From Lentisphaeria bacterium (GTDB taxonomy: Bacteria; Verrucomicrobiota; Lentisphaeria; Oligosphaerales; Oligosphaeraceae): DNA of 24,095 bases. The stretch lies in NCBI GenBank assembly GCA_016287975.1, contig JAEEXV010000418.1:1-24095 (forward strand), in the 5' to 3' direction. The notes under the pieces were generated by a model. That model did not search any database. It was not told where the DNA came from and saw nothing but the letters and a program-made list of their open reading frames with translations. Each line of letters opens with the position of its first letter. Within the stretch, counting starts at the first letter, position 1. The translations under genes were made by a program, and so were the position numbers. Positions 1 through 7,462 of the stretch are shown piece after piece.

Positions 1-1842
1 CGCCGCGTTCGTCGACTCCACCGACAGGTAGTACGTCCCCCCCTCCAGCAGCAGCGCCTTCGTCGAGGCGGCATACCCGCCCGTCGCCTTGTCCAGCTTC
101 GCCGCCACGTTCCCGACGGACTTCAGGCTGTAGGTCGTTCCGGACTTGCCGGCCTTCTCCTGCAGCGACCAGACCGTCACCTTCACCGCGTCCGACGACG
201 CCACATCGAAGACCACCGACGCCCCGCTCCCAAGCGTGAACGCCTTGTAGTCCACCGCGTCCCCGAAGCCGACCCAGTCCGACACGGCCGTCTCCGCCAT
301 CAGCGTCCCCGCGTCCCCGACTGCGCCTTCCGCGCCCTTCGTCTTCATGTCCCCCCAGTCGTCCGAGTTGTCGCCCTGCGCGAAGACCTTCTGGCCCTCC
401 AGCGCAAACGAGTAAGCCGAGGCCGTCTTTCCCATGTCGGAACTCTTGACGACCACCGTGTAGTCCCCCGCGTCCAAAAGCACCGCCTTCCCCTTGTTGA
501 AGGTCAGCGCCCCCTTCTTGACCACCCCCGACGCCACTTTCTTCTTGCCTTTCAGGATGTCCACCGAGCAGTTCAGCCCGCCGAACTCCCCTGACAGCAT
601 GAACCAGCCCGGCAACGCCACATCCAGCGCAAAGTCGTCCTGGAGGTCCTGGTCGCCCCCGATCCCCCCCTCGAACTCCCGCCGGGCGAACTCCTCCGGC
701 GTCGCATTGCCCTCGCTGACCGTCAACGACAGCGTGGAGTCGTTCATAGTCAGTTCGTAGGCGACCATCTTCGCCTGCGCCGTCTGCCCGACGGTCAGCG
801 TGCAGAGCACACTCTTGTCCTCGCCGACCACGGAGATGCTTTCATCGAACTCGGAAGCGCCGCCCATCAGCGCGTAGGTTCCAAACTCCTGCTCCGCGGA
901 GACCGTGACCGTAAGATTCGCCTCGCCGTCAAACTGCGGCACGATGGAAAGCATGACCTTCGCATTGGGTTTCACGCCTGTCACGTCAAAGTTCAGAGTG
1001 CCGTTTTGAGGCAGTGTCAGCGCCCCCTGGACTGTCAGATTGCAATTGCCAAGTATGTCCACCTGGGAGAATCCTGAGATGCCGCCGTCAACAATTGTGC
1101 CAGGCGGATTGGCCACAGTGAGGGTCCCACCATTGCCAATGAGCCCGCTCATCCAGATGTCAGAATAACTCCCGCCGATGCCAGAATTACTCCCGCCGAT
1201 CCAGACGTCATTGGTGCCGGAACCAGTCAGGTTGACCACATCGGCAACATAACCGCTCACAAGGTAGACGATGCCGTTTTCGCCAACTGCCGCAGCGGCT
1301 GCCGTCATGGAAGCGAACGCATTTTTACCCCATTCTAGTAAAAAATCGCCGACAAATTTGCCAAGGACGTCGTCCATCGTCCAAGCGGTGTCCACGAAGG
1401 TGTCGACAATCAGGGGCGAAGTGATGAGGAGTGTTTTGCCATCGTCCAGGAACCTATGGCCGAAACCGCCGTCAACCGTGACCGTCGAATAATAGTCATC
1501 AAAGCCGTCTTCGGCGCAGAGAACCCTCTTGGTGGGAGCCGCGAAGCCGCTGCCGTCAATGCGGATGGAGACCTGCTGCGGCACCGCGCAGGAGCAGGTG
1601 ACACAGTAGTTCGGGTCCAGCGTGAGGCCGCTGAAGCCCTCCAGGGAACTCAGGCTTCCTTCGCTTAGGAACACCAACTCCCGCGAAACGCCCGCGTTGC
1701 CTCCTCCAAAGGCGACGACCGCGTCGTCGCCAGTGGCGAAGGCATCCGTGCCGATGACGGCGCTTCCATCCTTCGTCGTCACTTGGGTTCCGTTTTCCTT
1801 GTCGGCCCAGGCGCTGTTCACATAAACCTTCTCAACACTCAT
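1..1842 (-). CDS. Large surface/secreted repeat protein, N-terminal part (C-terminus outside window)
   Basis: The frame is open from ATG at 1842 to the window edge (614 codons, no stop), so the C-terminus is missing. An AGAGGAG Shine-Dalgarno lies just upstream and a strong promoter further up. There is no signal peptide or membrane segment; the protein starts directly with MSVEKVYVNSAWADKENG. Residues 1-380 are rich in Gly, Asn, Thr and Val with beta-type patterning and a 7-residue duplication (IGGSNSG/IGGSYSD). From about residue 400 two tandem beta-sandwich modules resemble bacterial pre-peptidase C-terminal domains: AGDYTVVVKSS closes the first, DWVGFGDAVDYKAF opens the second, and GGTYYLSVES lies near the edge. 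Leaderless giant proteins of this kind are often exported by type I secretion with a C-terminal signal, which would lie outside the window; this is inference. A role as adhesin or surface-layer protein is a guess. The reading frame is secure, the function is not. Confidence 0.8.
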   Translation of the reverse strand, partial: MSVEKVYVNSAWADKENGTQVTTKDGSAVIGTDAFATGDDAVVAFGGGNAGVSRELVFLSEGSLSSLEGFSGLTLDPNYCVTCSCAVPQQVSIRIDGSGFAAPTKRVLCAEDGFDDYYSTVTVDGGFGHRFLDDGKTLLITSPLIVDTFVDTAWTMDDVLGKFVGDFLLEWGKNAFASMTAAAAAVGENGIVYLVSGYVADVVNLTGSGTNDVWIGGSNSGIGGSYSDIWMSGLIGNGGTLTVANPPGTIVDGGISGFSQVDILGNCNLTVQGALTLPQNGTLNFDVTGVKPNAKVMLSIVPQFDGEANLTVTVSAEQEFGTYALMGGASEFDESISVVGEDKSVLCTLTVGQTAQAKMVAYELTMNDSTLSLTVSEGNATPEEFARREFEGGIGGDQDLQDDFALDVALPGWFMLSGEFGGLNCSVDILKGKKKVASGVVKKGALTFNKGKAVLLDAGDYTVVVKSSDMGKTASAYSFALEGQKVFAQGDNSDDWGDMKTKGAEGAVGDAGTLMAETAVSDWVGFGDAVDYKAFTLGSGASVVFDVASSDAVKVTVWSLQEKAGKSGTTYSLKSVGNVAAKLDKATGGYAASTKALLLEGGTYYLSVESTNAA

Positions 1843-1877
1843 TTCTCTGCTCTCCTCTTGGTTGAAAGGAACTTCGT

Positions 1878-1906
1878 ATAATATGATGCCGTTTCGGCAT
1901 TGTCAA
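1878..1906 (-). promoter_or_regulatory. Sigma70-type promoter of the large surface protein
   Basis: Read on the minus strand, a perfect -35 hexamer TTGACA (1906-1901) is followed by a 17-base spacer and TATTAT (1883-1878). Transcription would start near 1871, giving a leader of about 29 bases that contains the AGAGGAG ribosome site of the gene starting at 1842. This is the best consensus promoter in the window. Confidence 0.8.
1886..1900. promoter_or_regulatory. Inverted repeat between -35 and -10 (candidate operator)
   Basis: ATGCCG-TTT-CGGCAT is a perfect 6-3-6 inverted repeat that fills 15 of the 17 spacer bases between the -35 and -10 hexamers of the promoter at 1878-1906. A dyad placed there is a classic position for a repressor or a MerR-like activator. 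No regulator gene lies beside it. Confidence 0.5.
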
Positions 1907-2095
1907 GCATTGAGATACGCTTTTTAGCCCAAAAGCCAAAAAACCAAAAAGTGCCTGGAGAAAAAAGAGAGGAACCGCGTAGCGGCGACAGATTCTGCAA
2001 CAGCACTACTCCTCCTGAACAGTTACCAGAGCCCAATGCCTAAAGCCTAAACCCAAAACTCTCCAAGTCCGAGGTCAGGCGGGCCCATCCCGTCG

Positions 2096-2296
2096 TCATG
2101 TCGGCTTGCCTGCATGACAGAGGGCAGCCACCTCCCCATGGGGAATCTGCCAAATCCCCTGCCTGGACAGGCGGCCAGCGGCTTGGATGCTATAGTACGT
2201 TTCAGGCGGCGCGGGCATGTCGGGCGCCTTGTCCTGGCCGACAACTCCCGACCTGCGCCAGCTGGCTTTTCCCACGCCGCCGAGTCTTGAAGCCAC
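2096..2296 (-). CDS. Possible small ORF or gene remnant (66 codons)
   Basis: A GTG-initiated frame of 66 codons lies divergent to nfnA. Its second half reads like real protein (YYSIQAAGRLSRQGIWQIPH followed by GEVAALCHAGK) and faintly resembles a helix-turn-helix segment, but I do not recognise the family. G/C at third positions is raised but weaker than in most neighbours. The Shine-Dalgarno (AGGA) is poorly spaced and the candidate nfnA -10 box lies inside it. It could be a small gene, a decayed fragment or chance. Confidence 0.2.
   Translation of the reverse strand: MASRLGGVGKASWRRSGVVGQDKAPDMPAPPETYYSIQAAGRLSRQGIWQIPHGEVAALCHAGKPT
2188..2196 (+). promoter_or_regulatory. Candidate extended -10 upstream of nfnAB
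   Basis: TGC-TATAGT (2188-2196) matches an extended -10 box without a recognisable -35, about 130 bases before the nfnA start. The same TATAGT core occurs in the palindromic promoter at 16791-16802, and a TATAGC variant precedes pgi at 10761. The nfnA ribosome site is GGAG at 2317-2320. Confidence 0.3.
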
Positions 2297-2325
2297 CTCG
2301 CTGAATCCTACCTATTGGAGCATTG

Positions 2326-3186
2326 ATGAACAAAATACTACAGAAACGGCAGTTGTCTGACAATGTATTTCGGATCGAGGTGGAGGCGCCCTTGATTGCA
2401 CGGGAACGCCGCGCGGGGCAGTTCATCATTCTTATGGTTGACGAGGCGATGGGGGAACGCATTCCGTTGACCATTGCGGACGCAGATCCGAAGACTGGTT
2501 CCATTTCACTGATTTTCCAGACGGTCGGCGCTACCACCATGAAACTGGCCAGGCTCAAAGAAGGCGACTGCATCGCCGCCGTGCTTGGGCCGCTTGGCAG
2601 GCCGACTTCCATTCGCGGGGCAAATGGCGAGCCTGCGGGGCGCGTGGCATGCGTCGGCGGCGGCGTGGGGCTGGCCCCGCTCTACCCCATCGCCAAGGCG
2701 CTGAAGGAAGCAGGCAACCAGGTGACTATCATCATGGGCGCACGCAACAAGTCCCTGTTCGTCATGGAGGAGGAAATGCGCGCCATTGCAGGCGACAACC
2801 TCATTCTTGTCACCGATGATGGCAGTTCGGGCCGCAAAGGCCTGGTCACGGACCCCCTGAAGGAGATCTGCCAGGCAGGCAATATCGACGAGGTCATTGC
2901 CATTGGCCCTCCCATTATGATGAAGTTCTGCTCGCTGACCACGGCGCCGTTCAAGATCAAGACAACGGTATCCCTCAATACGATCATGATCGATGGCACA
3001 GGCATGTGCGGCGGGTGCAGAATTTCCGTGGGCGGCAAAACCAGATTCGTGTGCGTGGATGGTCCTGAATTCGATGGCCACCAGGTGGACTGGGACCTGA
3101 TGATGAAACGCATGTCCGCTTTCAAGCCTATCGAGGCCGCAGCCCGCGAACACGTCTGCAATCTTTACAAAGGGATGGACAAATGA
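2326..3186 (+). CDS. nfnA: NADH-dependent reduced ferredoxin:NADP+ oxidoreductase, small FAD/[2Fe-2S] subunit
   Basis: This 286-residue protein belongs to the dihydroorotate-dehydrogenase electron-transfer / ferredoxin-NADP reductase family. It has an N-terminal FAD-binding barrel (RIPLTI, residues 45-50) and an NAD-binding Rossmann half (GGGVGLAP, 111-118). A C-terminal iron-sulfur segment has Cys228, Cys231 and Cys243 within DGTGMCGGC and FVCVDG; the family uses three Cys and one Asp for its [2Fe-2S] cluster. With the next gene it would form NfnAB (also annotated SudB/SudA), which couples NADH and ferredoxin oxidation to NADP+ reduction in the cytoplasm. I chose ATG 2326 over the TTG three bases upstream because GGAG then lies 5 bases away. 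It overlaps nfnB by ATGA. Codon use is less G/C-biased than in genes further right. The alternative is a stand-alone sulfide dehydrogenase subunit. Confidence 0.88.
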   Translation: MNKILQKRQLSDNVFRIEVEAPLIARERRAGQFIILMVDEAMGERIPLTIADADPKTGSISLIFQTVGATTMKLARLKEGDCIAAVLGPLGRPTSIRGANGEPAGRVACVGGGVGLAPLYPIAKALKEAGNQVTIIMGARNKSLFVMEEEMRAIAGDNLILVTDDGSSGRKGLVTDPLKEICQAGNIDEVIAIGPPIMMKFCSLTTAPFKIKTTVSLNTIMIDGTGMCGGCRISVGGKTRFVCVDGPEFDGHQVDWDLMMKRMSAFKPIEAAAREHVCNLYKGMDK

Positions 3187-4598
3187 CCCCGAAGGAAAAA
3201 ATGGCGCTCCCCGTTCAGCCAATGCCTGAACAGAAACCTGATGTGCGCGCCCACAATATGAACGAAGTGGCATTGGGCTTCACTGCGGAAATGGCTCGAA
3301 ACGAGGCGGCACGCTGCATCCATTGCCCTGGCAGGCCATGTGTGCAGGGATGCCCGGTGGCGATCAACATCCCAGGTTTCCTGGCCAGGGCCGCGGCAGG
3401 CGACTTCCAGGGTGCCTTGTCGATCATCAAGAAGACCTCGCTGCTGCCCGCGGTATGCGGCCGCGTCTGCCCCCAGGAAAAGCAATGCCAGAAATTCTGC
3501 ACCATGGGCAAGCTCCTGAAGGATGCCGACAAGGCAGTGGGCATCGGCCGGGTGGAACGCTTCTGCGCAGATTATGCGCGCGAGAATGGTCTCGACGAGC
3601 CAGTCACCTGCGCACCCCCCACAGGCAGGCGCGTTGCCGTGATCGGGTCGGGTCCCGCCTCCATCACCTGCGCGGCAGACTGCGCCAAGGCAGGCCATTC
3701 TGTGACCATGTTCGAGGCCTTCCATAAATGCGGCGGAGTGCTCGTGTACGGCATCCCCGAATTCCGCCTGCCCAAATCCATTGTGCAATATGAGATCGAA
3801 GGGCTGAAGGCGATGGGCGTCCGCATCGAGACGAATTACTGCGTTGGCAGAACGCGCAAGCTGTCGGATTTGATGGACAAGGATGGATTTGACGCGGTGT
3901 TCGTGGGCACTGGCGCAGGTCTGCCCAAATTCATGGAGATCGAAGGCGAGAATCTGATTGGCGTATTCAGCGCCAATGAATATCTCACCCGTGCAAACCT
4001 CATGAAGGCATATCTTGAGAAGGATGCAGACACGCCATATTGGCACGGCAAGAAGGTCGCGGTCCTGGGCGGCGGCAATGTGGCCATGGATGCAAGCCGC
4101 ATGGCATTGCGCCTCGGGGCGGAAAAGGTCTATCTCATCTACCGTCGCAGCGAGGCGGAAATGCCCGCCCGGAAGGAAGAGGTGCACCATGCGCGTGAAG
4201 AAGGCGTTGAATTCCTGATGCTGCAGAATGCCAAACGCATCCTGGGCGACGCGGATTCCAAGGTGGTTGGCATTGAATGCCTGAAATATGAACTGGGCGA
4301 ACCAGACGCGTCTGGCCGCCGCGCCCCCGTGCCGATTGCAGGCAGCGAATTCACCTTGGATGTCGATACCGTCGTGGTCGCGGTCGGCAATGCCTCAAAT
4401 CCGCTCATCCCCGCGACGACGGAAGGCCTGGAAGTCGACAGGCGCGGCAATATCGTCGTCAACCCCCAGACCAACATGACCTCGATCCCAGGCGTGTTCG
4501 CCGGCGGGGACATTGTCCTGGGCGCCGCGACGGTCATCCTCGCAATGGGCGAAGGACGCAGGGCGGCCGCAGGCATTTGCAACTACCTGGCCAAGTAG
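3183..4598 (+). CDS. nfnB: NADH-dependent reduced ferredoxin:NADP+ oxidoreductase, large FAD/[4Fe-4S] subunit (GltD-like)
   Basis: The 471-residue protein has the glutamate-synthase small-subunit fold. Two N-terminal cysteine clusters (Cys45, 48, 53, 57 and Cys92, 96, 102, 106) bind two [4Fe-4S] centres. An FAD Rossmann motif (VAVIGSGPAS, 151-160) and an NADP Rossmann motif (VAVLGGGNVAMD, 292-303) follow, and a C-terminal FAD contact (GVFAGGDIV) closes the fold. Family-name databases often call this GltA or glutamate synthase small subunit, but no GltB partner is near. The ATGA overlap with nfnA shows translational coupling and supports the electron-bifurcating NfnAB complex, which is typical of anaerobes. 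Length is normal for NfnB. GC content is lower and third-position bias weaker than in ddl to pfkB, as for nfnA. The gene ends convergent to argB. Confidence 0.9.
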   Translation: MTPKEKMALPVQPMPEQKPDVRAHNMNEVALGFTAEMARNEAARCIHCPGRPCVQGCPVAINIPGFLARAAAGDFQGALSIIKKTSLLPAVCGRVCPQEKQCQKFCTMGKLLKDADKAVGIGRVERFCADYARENGLDEPVTCAPPTGRRVAVIGSGPASITCAADCAKAGHSVTMFEAFHKCGGVLVYGIPEFRLPKSIVQYEIEGLKAMGVRIETNYCVGRTRKLSDLMDKDGFDAVFVGTGAGLPKFMEIEGENLIGVFSANEYLTRANLMKAYLEKDADTPYWHGKKVAVLGGGNVAMDASRMALRLGAEKVYLIYRRSEAEMPARKEEVHHAREEGVEFLMLQNAKRILGDADSKVVGIECLKYELGEPDASGRRAPVPIAGSEFTLDVDTVVVAVGNASNPLIPATTEGLEVDRRGNIVVNPQTNMTSIPGVFAGGDIVLGAATVILAMGEGRRAAAGICNYLAK

Positions 4599-4628
4599 CG
4601 CCGCCGCTTGTCCGTGGACTTCCCGCAA

Positions 4629-4651
4629 CGCCCCATTCCCCATACGGGGCG
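4629..4651. terminator. Weak hairpin between convergent nfnB and argB
   Basis: CGCCCC (4629-4634) can pair with GGGGCG (4646-4651) across an 11-base loop, in the 71-base spacer between the nfnB and argB stops. No T-run follows on either strand, so intrinsic termination is doubtful. It is the only structure seen there. Confidence 0.3.
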
Positions 4652-4669
4652 GCGATTGCCGCGGCCCGC

Positions 4670-5554
4670 CTATGGCAGGATCTGCGTGCCCACGCCAGCG
4701 TGGGTGAAGATCTCCAGCAGCAGGGAATGCTTGAGGCGCCCGTCGATCAGGTGCACCTGCCCGACGCCCGCCTCGATCGCCTCGCAGGCGCTGTTGAGCT
4801 TCGGCAGCATCCCGCCTGAGATGACACCCTCCTCCGCCAGTTTCGGGATCTCGCCGCAGCGGATGCTGGAAATCAGCGAGTCGGGATCCTTGGCGTCCCG
4901 CAGCACGCCAGGCACGTCGGAGAGGAAGACCAGCTTGCGCACCTTCATCTCGCGCGCGATCTCGCACGCCGCCATGTCGGCGTTGATATTGTAGGTGTCG
5001 CCCTTGAGGTCGGTCGCCAGCGGCGTGATCACGGGGATCTGCCGCCGCGCCAGAATCCAGTCCAGCTGCGGCGTGTCGACATTGACCACCTTCCCGACGA
5101 AGCCCAGGTCGACTGGCGCGTCGCTGCCCGCCACTTTCGTGGTGATGCGCTCGCAGCGCAGCACGTTCTTGCCCGAGACCGCCACCGCGTCCGTCCCGCA
5201 CTGTTCGCGCAGATACGAGACCAGCCCCGCGTTGATGTCCTGGTGGAGCACGCGGTCCACGACCTGGATCGTCGCCCCGTCCGTATAGCGCAGCCCGTTG
5301 ATGAACTTGACCTCGACATTCTGCTTCGCCAACTCCGCGCTGATGGCCTTGCCGCCGCCGTGCACGATGATCGGGCGCATCCCCGCGACCTGCATGAAGG
5401 CCACGTCCCGCAGCACGTCGTGCATCCGCACGGGATCCTCCATCGCGCTGCCGCCGAACTTCACCAGGACGGTGGAGCCGTGGAACTGCTGGAAATAGGG
5501 CAGGGCCTCGATGAGCACATCGGCCTTGAGTTGTTCGTTGGTGATGTCAGTCAT
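4670..5554 (-). CDS. argB: Acetylglutamate kinase (arginine biosynthesis)
   Basis: ArgB phosphorylates N-acetyl-L-glutamate with ATP, the second step of arginine synthesis, in the cytoplasm. The 294-residue protein shows the amino-acid-kinase core: VKFGGSAM with Lys32, the glycine loop HGGGKAI (65-71), the substrate arginine in GLRYTD (87-92), NINADMAA and GGMLPKLNSA. An extra N-terminal helix (about residues 10-24) and the C-terminal HSLLLEIFTHAGVGTQI signature are features of arginine-inhibited hexameric kinases, so feedback inhibition is likely (inference). The start lies 8 bases after the stop of the ClC gene, so the two are probably co-transcribed, an unexpected pairing. No good Shine-Dalgarno precedes the start, only an A-rich stretch. 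No other arg gene is in the window. Confidence 0.95.
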   Translation of the reverse strand: MTDITNEQLKADVLIEALPYFQQFHGSTVLVKFGGSAMEDPVRMHDVLRDVAFMQVAGMRPIIVHGGGKAISAELAKQNVEVKFINGLRYTDGATIQVVDRVLHQDINAGLVSYLREQCGTDAVAVSGKNVLRCERITTKVAGSDAPVDLGFVGKVVNVDTPQLDWILARRQIPVITPLATDLKGDTYNINADMAACEIAREMKVRKLVFLSDVPGVLRDAKDPDSLISSIRCGEIPKLAEEGVISGGMLPKLNSACEAIEAGVGQVHLIDGRLKHSLLLEIFTHAGVGTQILP

Positions 5555-5562
5555 GGTTTTTT

Positions 5563-7335
5563 CTATTGCTGGTCAATCCATTCGCGGATATGCAGATAAC
5601 GGCGGCTGCTGTCCAGCAGCACGCTGCGCGACAGCATCCCCTCGAAGCGTCCGTTGTGGAGCACGGGCAGGTAGCTGATGCGCTTCTCGTCGAAGATCCG
5701 CCACGCCTCGCCCAGTTTCGCGGTGTCGTCGATCGACGCCCGCACTGGCTCCATGAAGTCCTCCGCGATCAGCGAATCGAGTTCCGCATGGCGCAGGAGG
5801 AACGGGCGGATGTGCAGTTCGTCGATGACCCCCTTGAGCTTGCCGTTGGCGTCGACCACGGGGAAGAGCACCTGGCGGCTGTTGACGACGAGTTTGAGCA
5901 GCGTCGCGAAGGTGTCGGTGTGGTTCACGACGAAGTAATGGCGGTCGACGAACTCGGCCACCGACATCGCCTCCAGTTCCTGGAAGTCGGCGGCCGCCTC
6001 CGTCACCACGGTCGCGGAGGTCGCGGTCACCCCCGCGTTAGCCGCCGCGAAGTAGAGGTTCTTGCGGGCGCCGACGCGGCTGATGAAGGCGGAGAGCGCC
6101 GCCACCACCATCAGCGGCACCAGCAGCGGATACCCGCCCAGCATCTCCGCGATCAGGAAGAGCCCCGTCATCGGCGCGTGCATCACCCCCGCCAGCATCC
6201 CCGCCATCCCCGCCGCGATGCAGTTGATCGCGGGAAAGCCCGTGATGTTCAGTTTCAGCAGGACCAGGTGGAAGGCGTAGCCCAGGAACGCCCCCGTCGT
6301 CAGCGACGGCCCGAACATGCCGCCGTCCCCCCCCGCCGTCAGCGAGACCATCGACACCACGGGCTTCAGCGCCGTCAGCGCCAGGAAAAACAGCAGCATG
6401 GTTCCGAAGTCCTCCTTCAGCGGCAGCCCGCCCGTCGGCAGCATCTCGGGGGCGCGGTTCAGGAGGTGGGTGATGAAGTTGTAGCCCTGCCCGCCCAGCA
6501 CAGGCATCGCCAGGAAGACGCCGTAGAGCACAATGCCCCCCAGCGCCGCGCGCAGCCACGGATTGCGCAGTTTTCCGCTGGCCAGCCGCACGAACATGCT
6601 GTTCACCTGGATCACCCCCCACGAGACCAGCCCGCAGCACACCCCCGCCACCGCATACAGCCAGATGTTCCGCAACTGCCAGCTGTACGCGATCGTCGGA
6701 AAGTGCCCCGCCACCGCAAAGTAGTGGTTGACGAGCATGCCGCTCGCCGCCGCCAGCAGAATCGGCACCAGCAGCACCGCGCTCACGCTCGGCAGCAGCA
6801 CCTCGCACGCGAACAGCGTCCCCGCCAGCGGCGCGCCGAAGATCGCCGCGATGCCCGCCGCCGCCCCAGAACTCAGCAGCAGCGTCACCGTCTCCCTCGG
6901 CAGCCGCAGCCGATGCGCGAGACCATAGCCGATCGCGGAGCCCGTCAGCGCGCTGGGCGCCTCCATGCCCGCCGAAATCCCCAGCCCCACCGAGACGCCG
7001 CTGGTCAAGATGTGCATGAAAGTGTGGTAGCCTGGCAGCCGCGCGCTCGGTTCCCGCGCCGCGCGGATCGCCGCCAGCAGGCTTCGGTCATAGCCGTGCT
7101 TGCGAAACAGGATCTCCCCCACCATCACGCAGAAGAAGATCCCCAGCGCAGGCAGCGCAGGCAGCAGCCAGCGAGCCAGCAGCGGATCGTCCGGCATCGA
7201 CAGCGCGCTCTTTGCGGAGATCCACTGCGCCAGGGCGTGCATCCCCACCGCCGCCAGCCCCGCCAGCAGCCCCGTCACCACGCACAGCGACAGCACCAGC
7301 CCCCGCCGATTCCCAAATGCATCGTAGATCCGCAT
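5563..7335 (-). CDS. ClC-family chloride channel/antiporter with two C-terminal CBS domains
   Basis: This 590-residue inner-membrane protein has about 430 residues of hydrophobic ClC core followed by a tandem CBS pair (roughly 463-520 and 528-580). Recognisable ClC elements are the gating glutamate Glu125 in SAGMEAPSAL, the FGAPLAGTLFACEVL helix (166-180) and the GGDGGMFGPS selectivity loop. The canonical GSGIP loop is not visible. The residue aligning with the internal proton glutamate of E. coli ClC (second E of LFIIEEM) is Val179, which suggests altered or absent proton coupling; this is inferred from an alignment by eye. CBS pairs usually bind adenosine nucleotides and could gate transport by energy state. 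It heads a two-gene unit with argB and is divergent from ddl across 127 bases. Confidence 0.9.
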   Translation of the reverse strand: MRIYDAFGNRRGLVLSLCVVTGLLAGLAAVGMHALAQWISAKSALSMPDDPLLARWLLPALPALGIFFCVMVGEILFRKHGYDRSLLAAIRAAREPSARLPGYHTFMHILTSGVSVGLGISAGMEAPSALTGSAIGYGLAHRLRLPRETVTLLLSSGAAAGIAAIFGAPLAGTLFACEVLLPSVSAVLLVPILLAAASGMLVNHYFAVAGHFPTIAYSWQLRNIWLYAVAGVCCGLVSWGVIQVNSMFVRLASGKLRNPWLRAALGGIVLYGVFLAMPVLGGQGYNFITHLLNRAPEMLPTGGLPLKEDFGTMLLFFLALTALKPVVSMVSLTAGGDGGMFGPSLTTGAFLGYAFHLVLLKLNITGFPAINCIAAGMAGMLAGVMHAPMTGLFLIAEMLGGYPLLVPLMVVAALSAFISRVGARKNLYFAAANAGVTATSATVVTEAAADFQELEAMSVAEFVDRHYFVVNHTDTFATLLKLVVNSRQVLFPVVDANGKLKGVIDELHIRPFLLRHAELDSLIAEDFMEPVRASIDDTAKLGEAWRIFDEKRISYLPVLHNGRFEGMLSRSVLLDSSRRYLHIREWIDQQ

Positions 7336-7462
7336 GTTCCGTCCAAATCCGAAAATCGCTCATCCGCCCCCATTCGTCCTTGCGAGGGACGCTATATTTA
7401 TAACATAATTGCGTTTGCACGCATCGCCCGCCCTCCCCCATCCCCAAATCCCCCGACCGCCC
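7336..7462. promoter_or_regulatory. Divergent promoter region between ClC gene and ddl
   Basis: This spacer holds an AT-rich island (7391-7410) inside otherwise very GC-rich sequence. On the plus strand TTGCGA (7380-7385) is followed after 15 bases by TAACAT (7401-7406). On the minus strand TATAAA and TATAGC boxes overlap the same island. The exact hexamers are uncertain, but the location and base composition fit promoters for both flanking genes. Confidence 0.45.

Larger units (their letters stand above)
1907..2325. other. Gene-poor spacer between divergent genes
   Basis: The part from 1907 to about 2060 is A-rich and clearly lower in GC than the rest of the window. The part from 2060 to 2320 is GC-rich with short dyads (CCCCATGGGG at 2134-2143; GCCTG-GA-CAGGC at 2161-2172). 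Only one weak open frame (2096-2296, minus) and one -10-like box (2191-2196) stand out. No RNA gene was recognised. Confidence 0.5.

Noticed and set aside
3183..4598. Glutamate synthase small subunit (GltD) role
   Set aside because: There is no large subunit nearby, and the ATGA-coupled partner is the flavin/iron-sulfur NfnA-type subunit.
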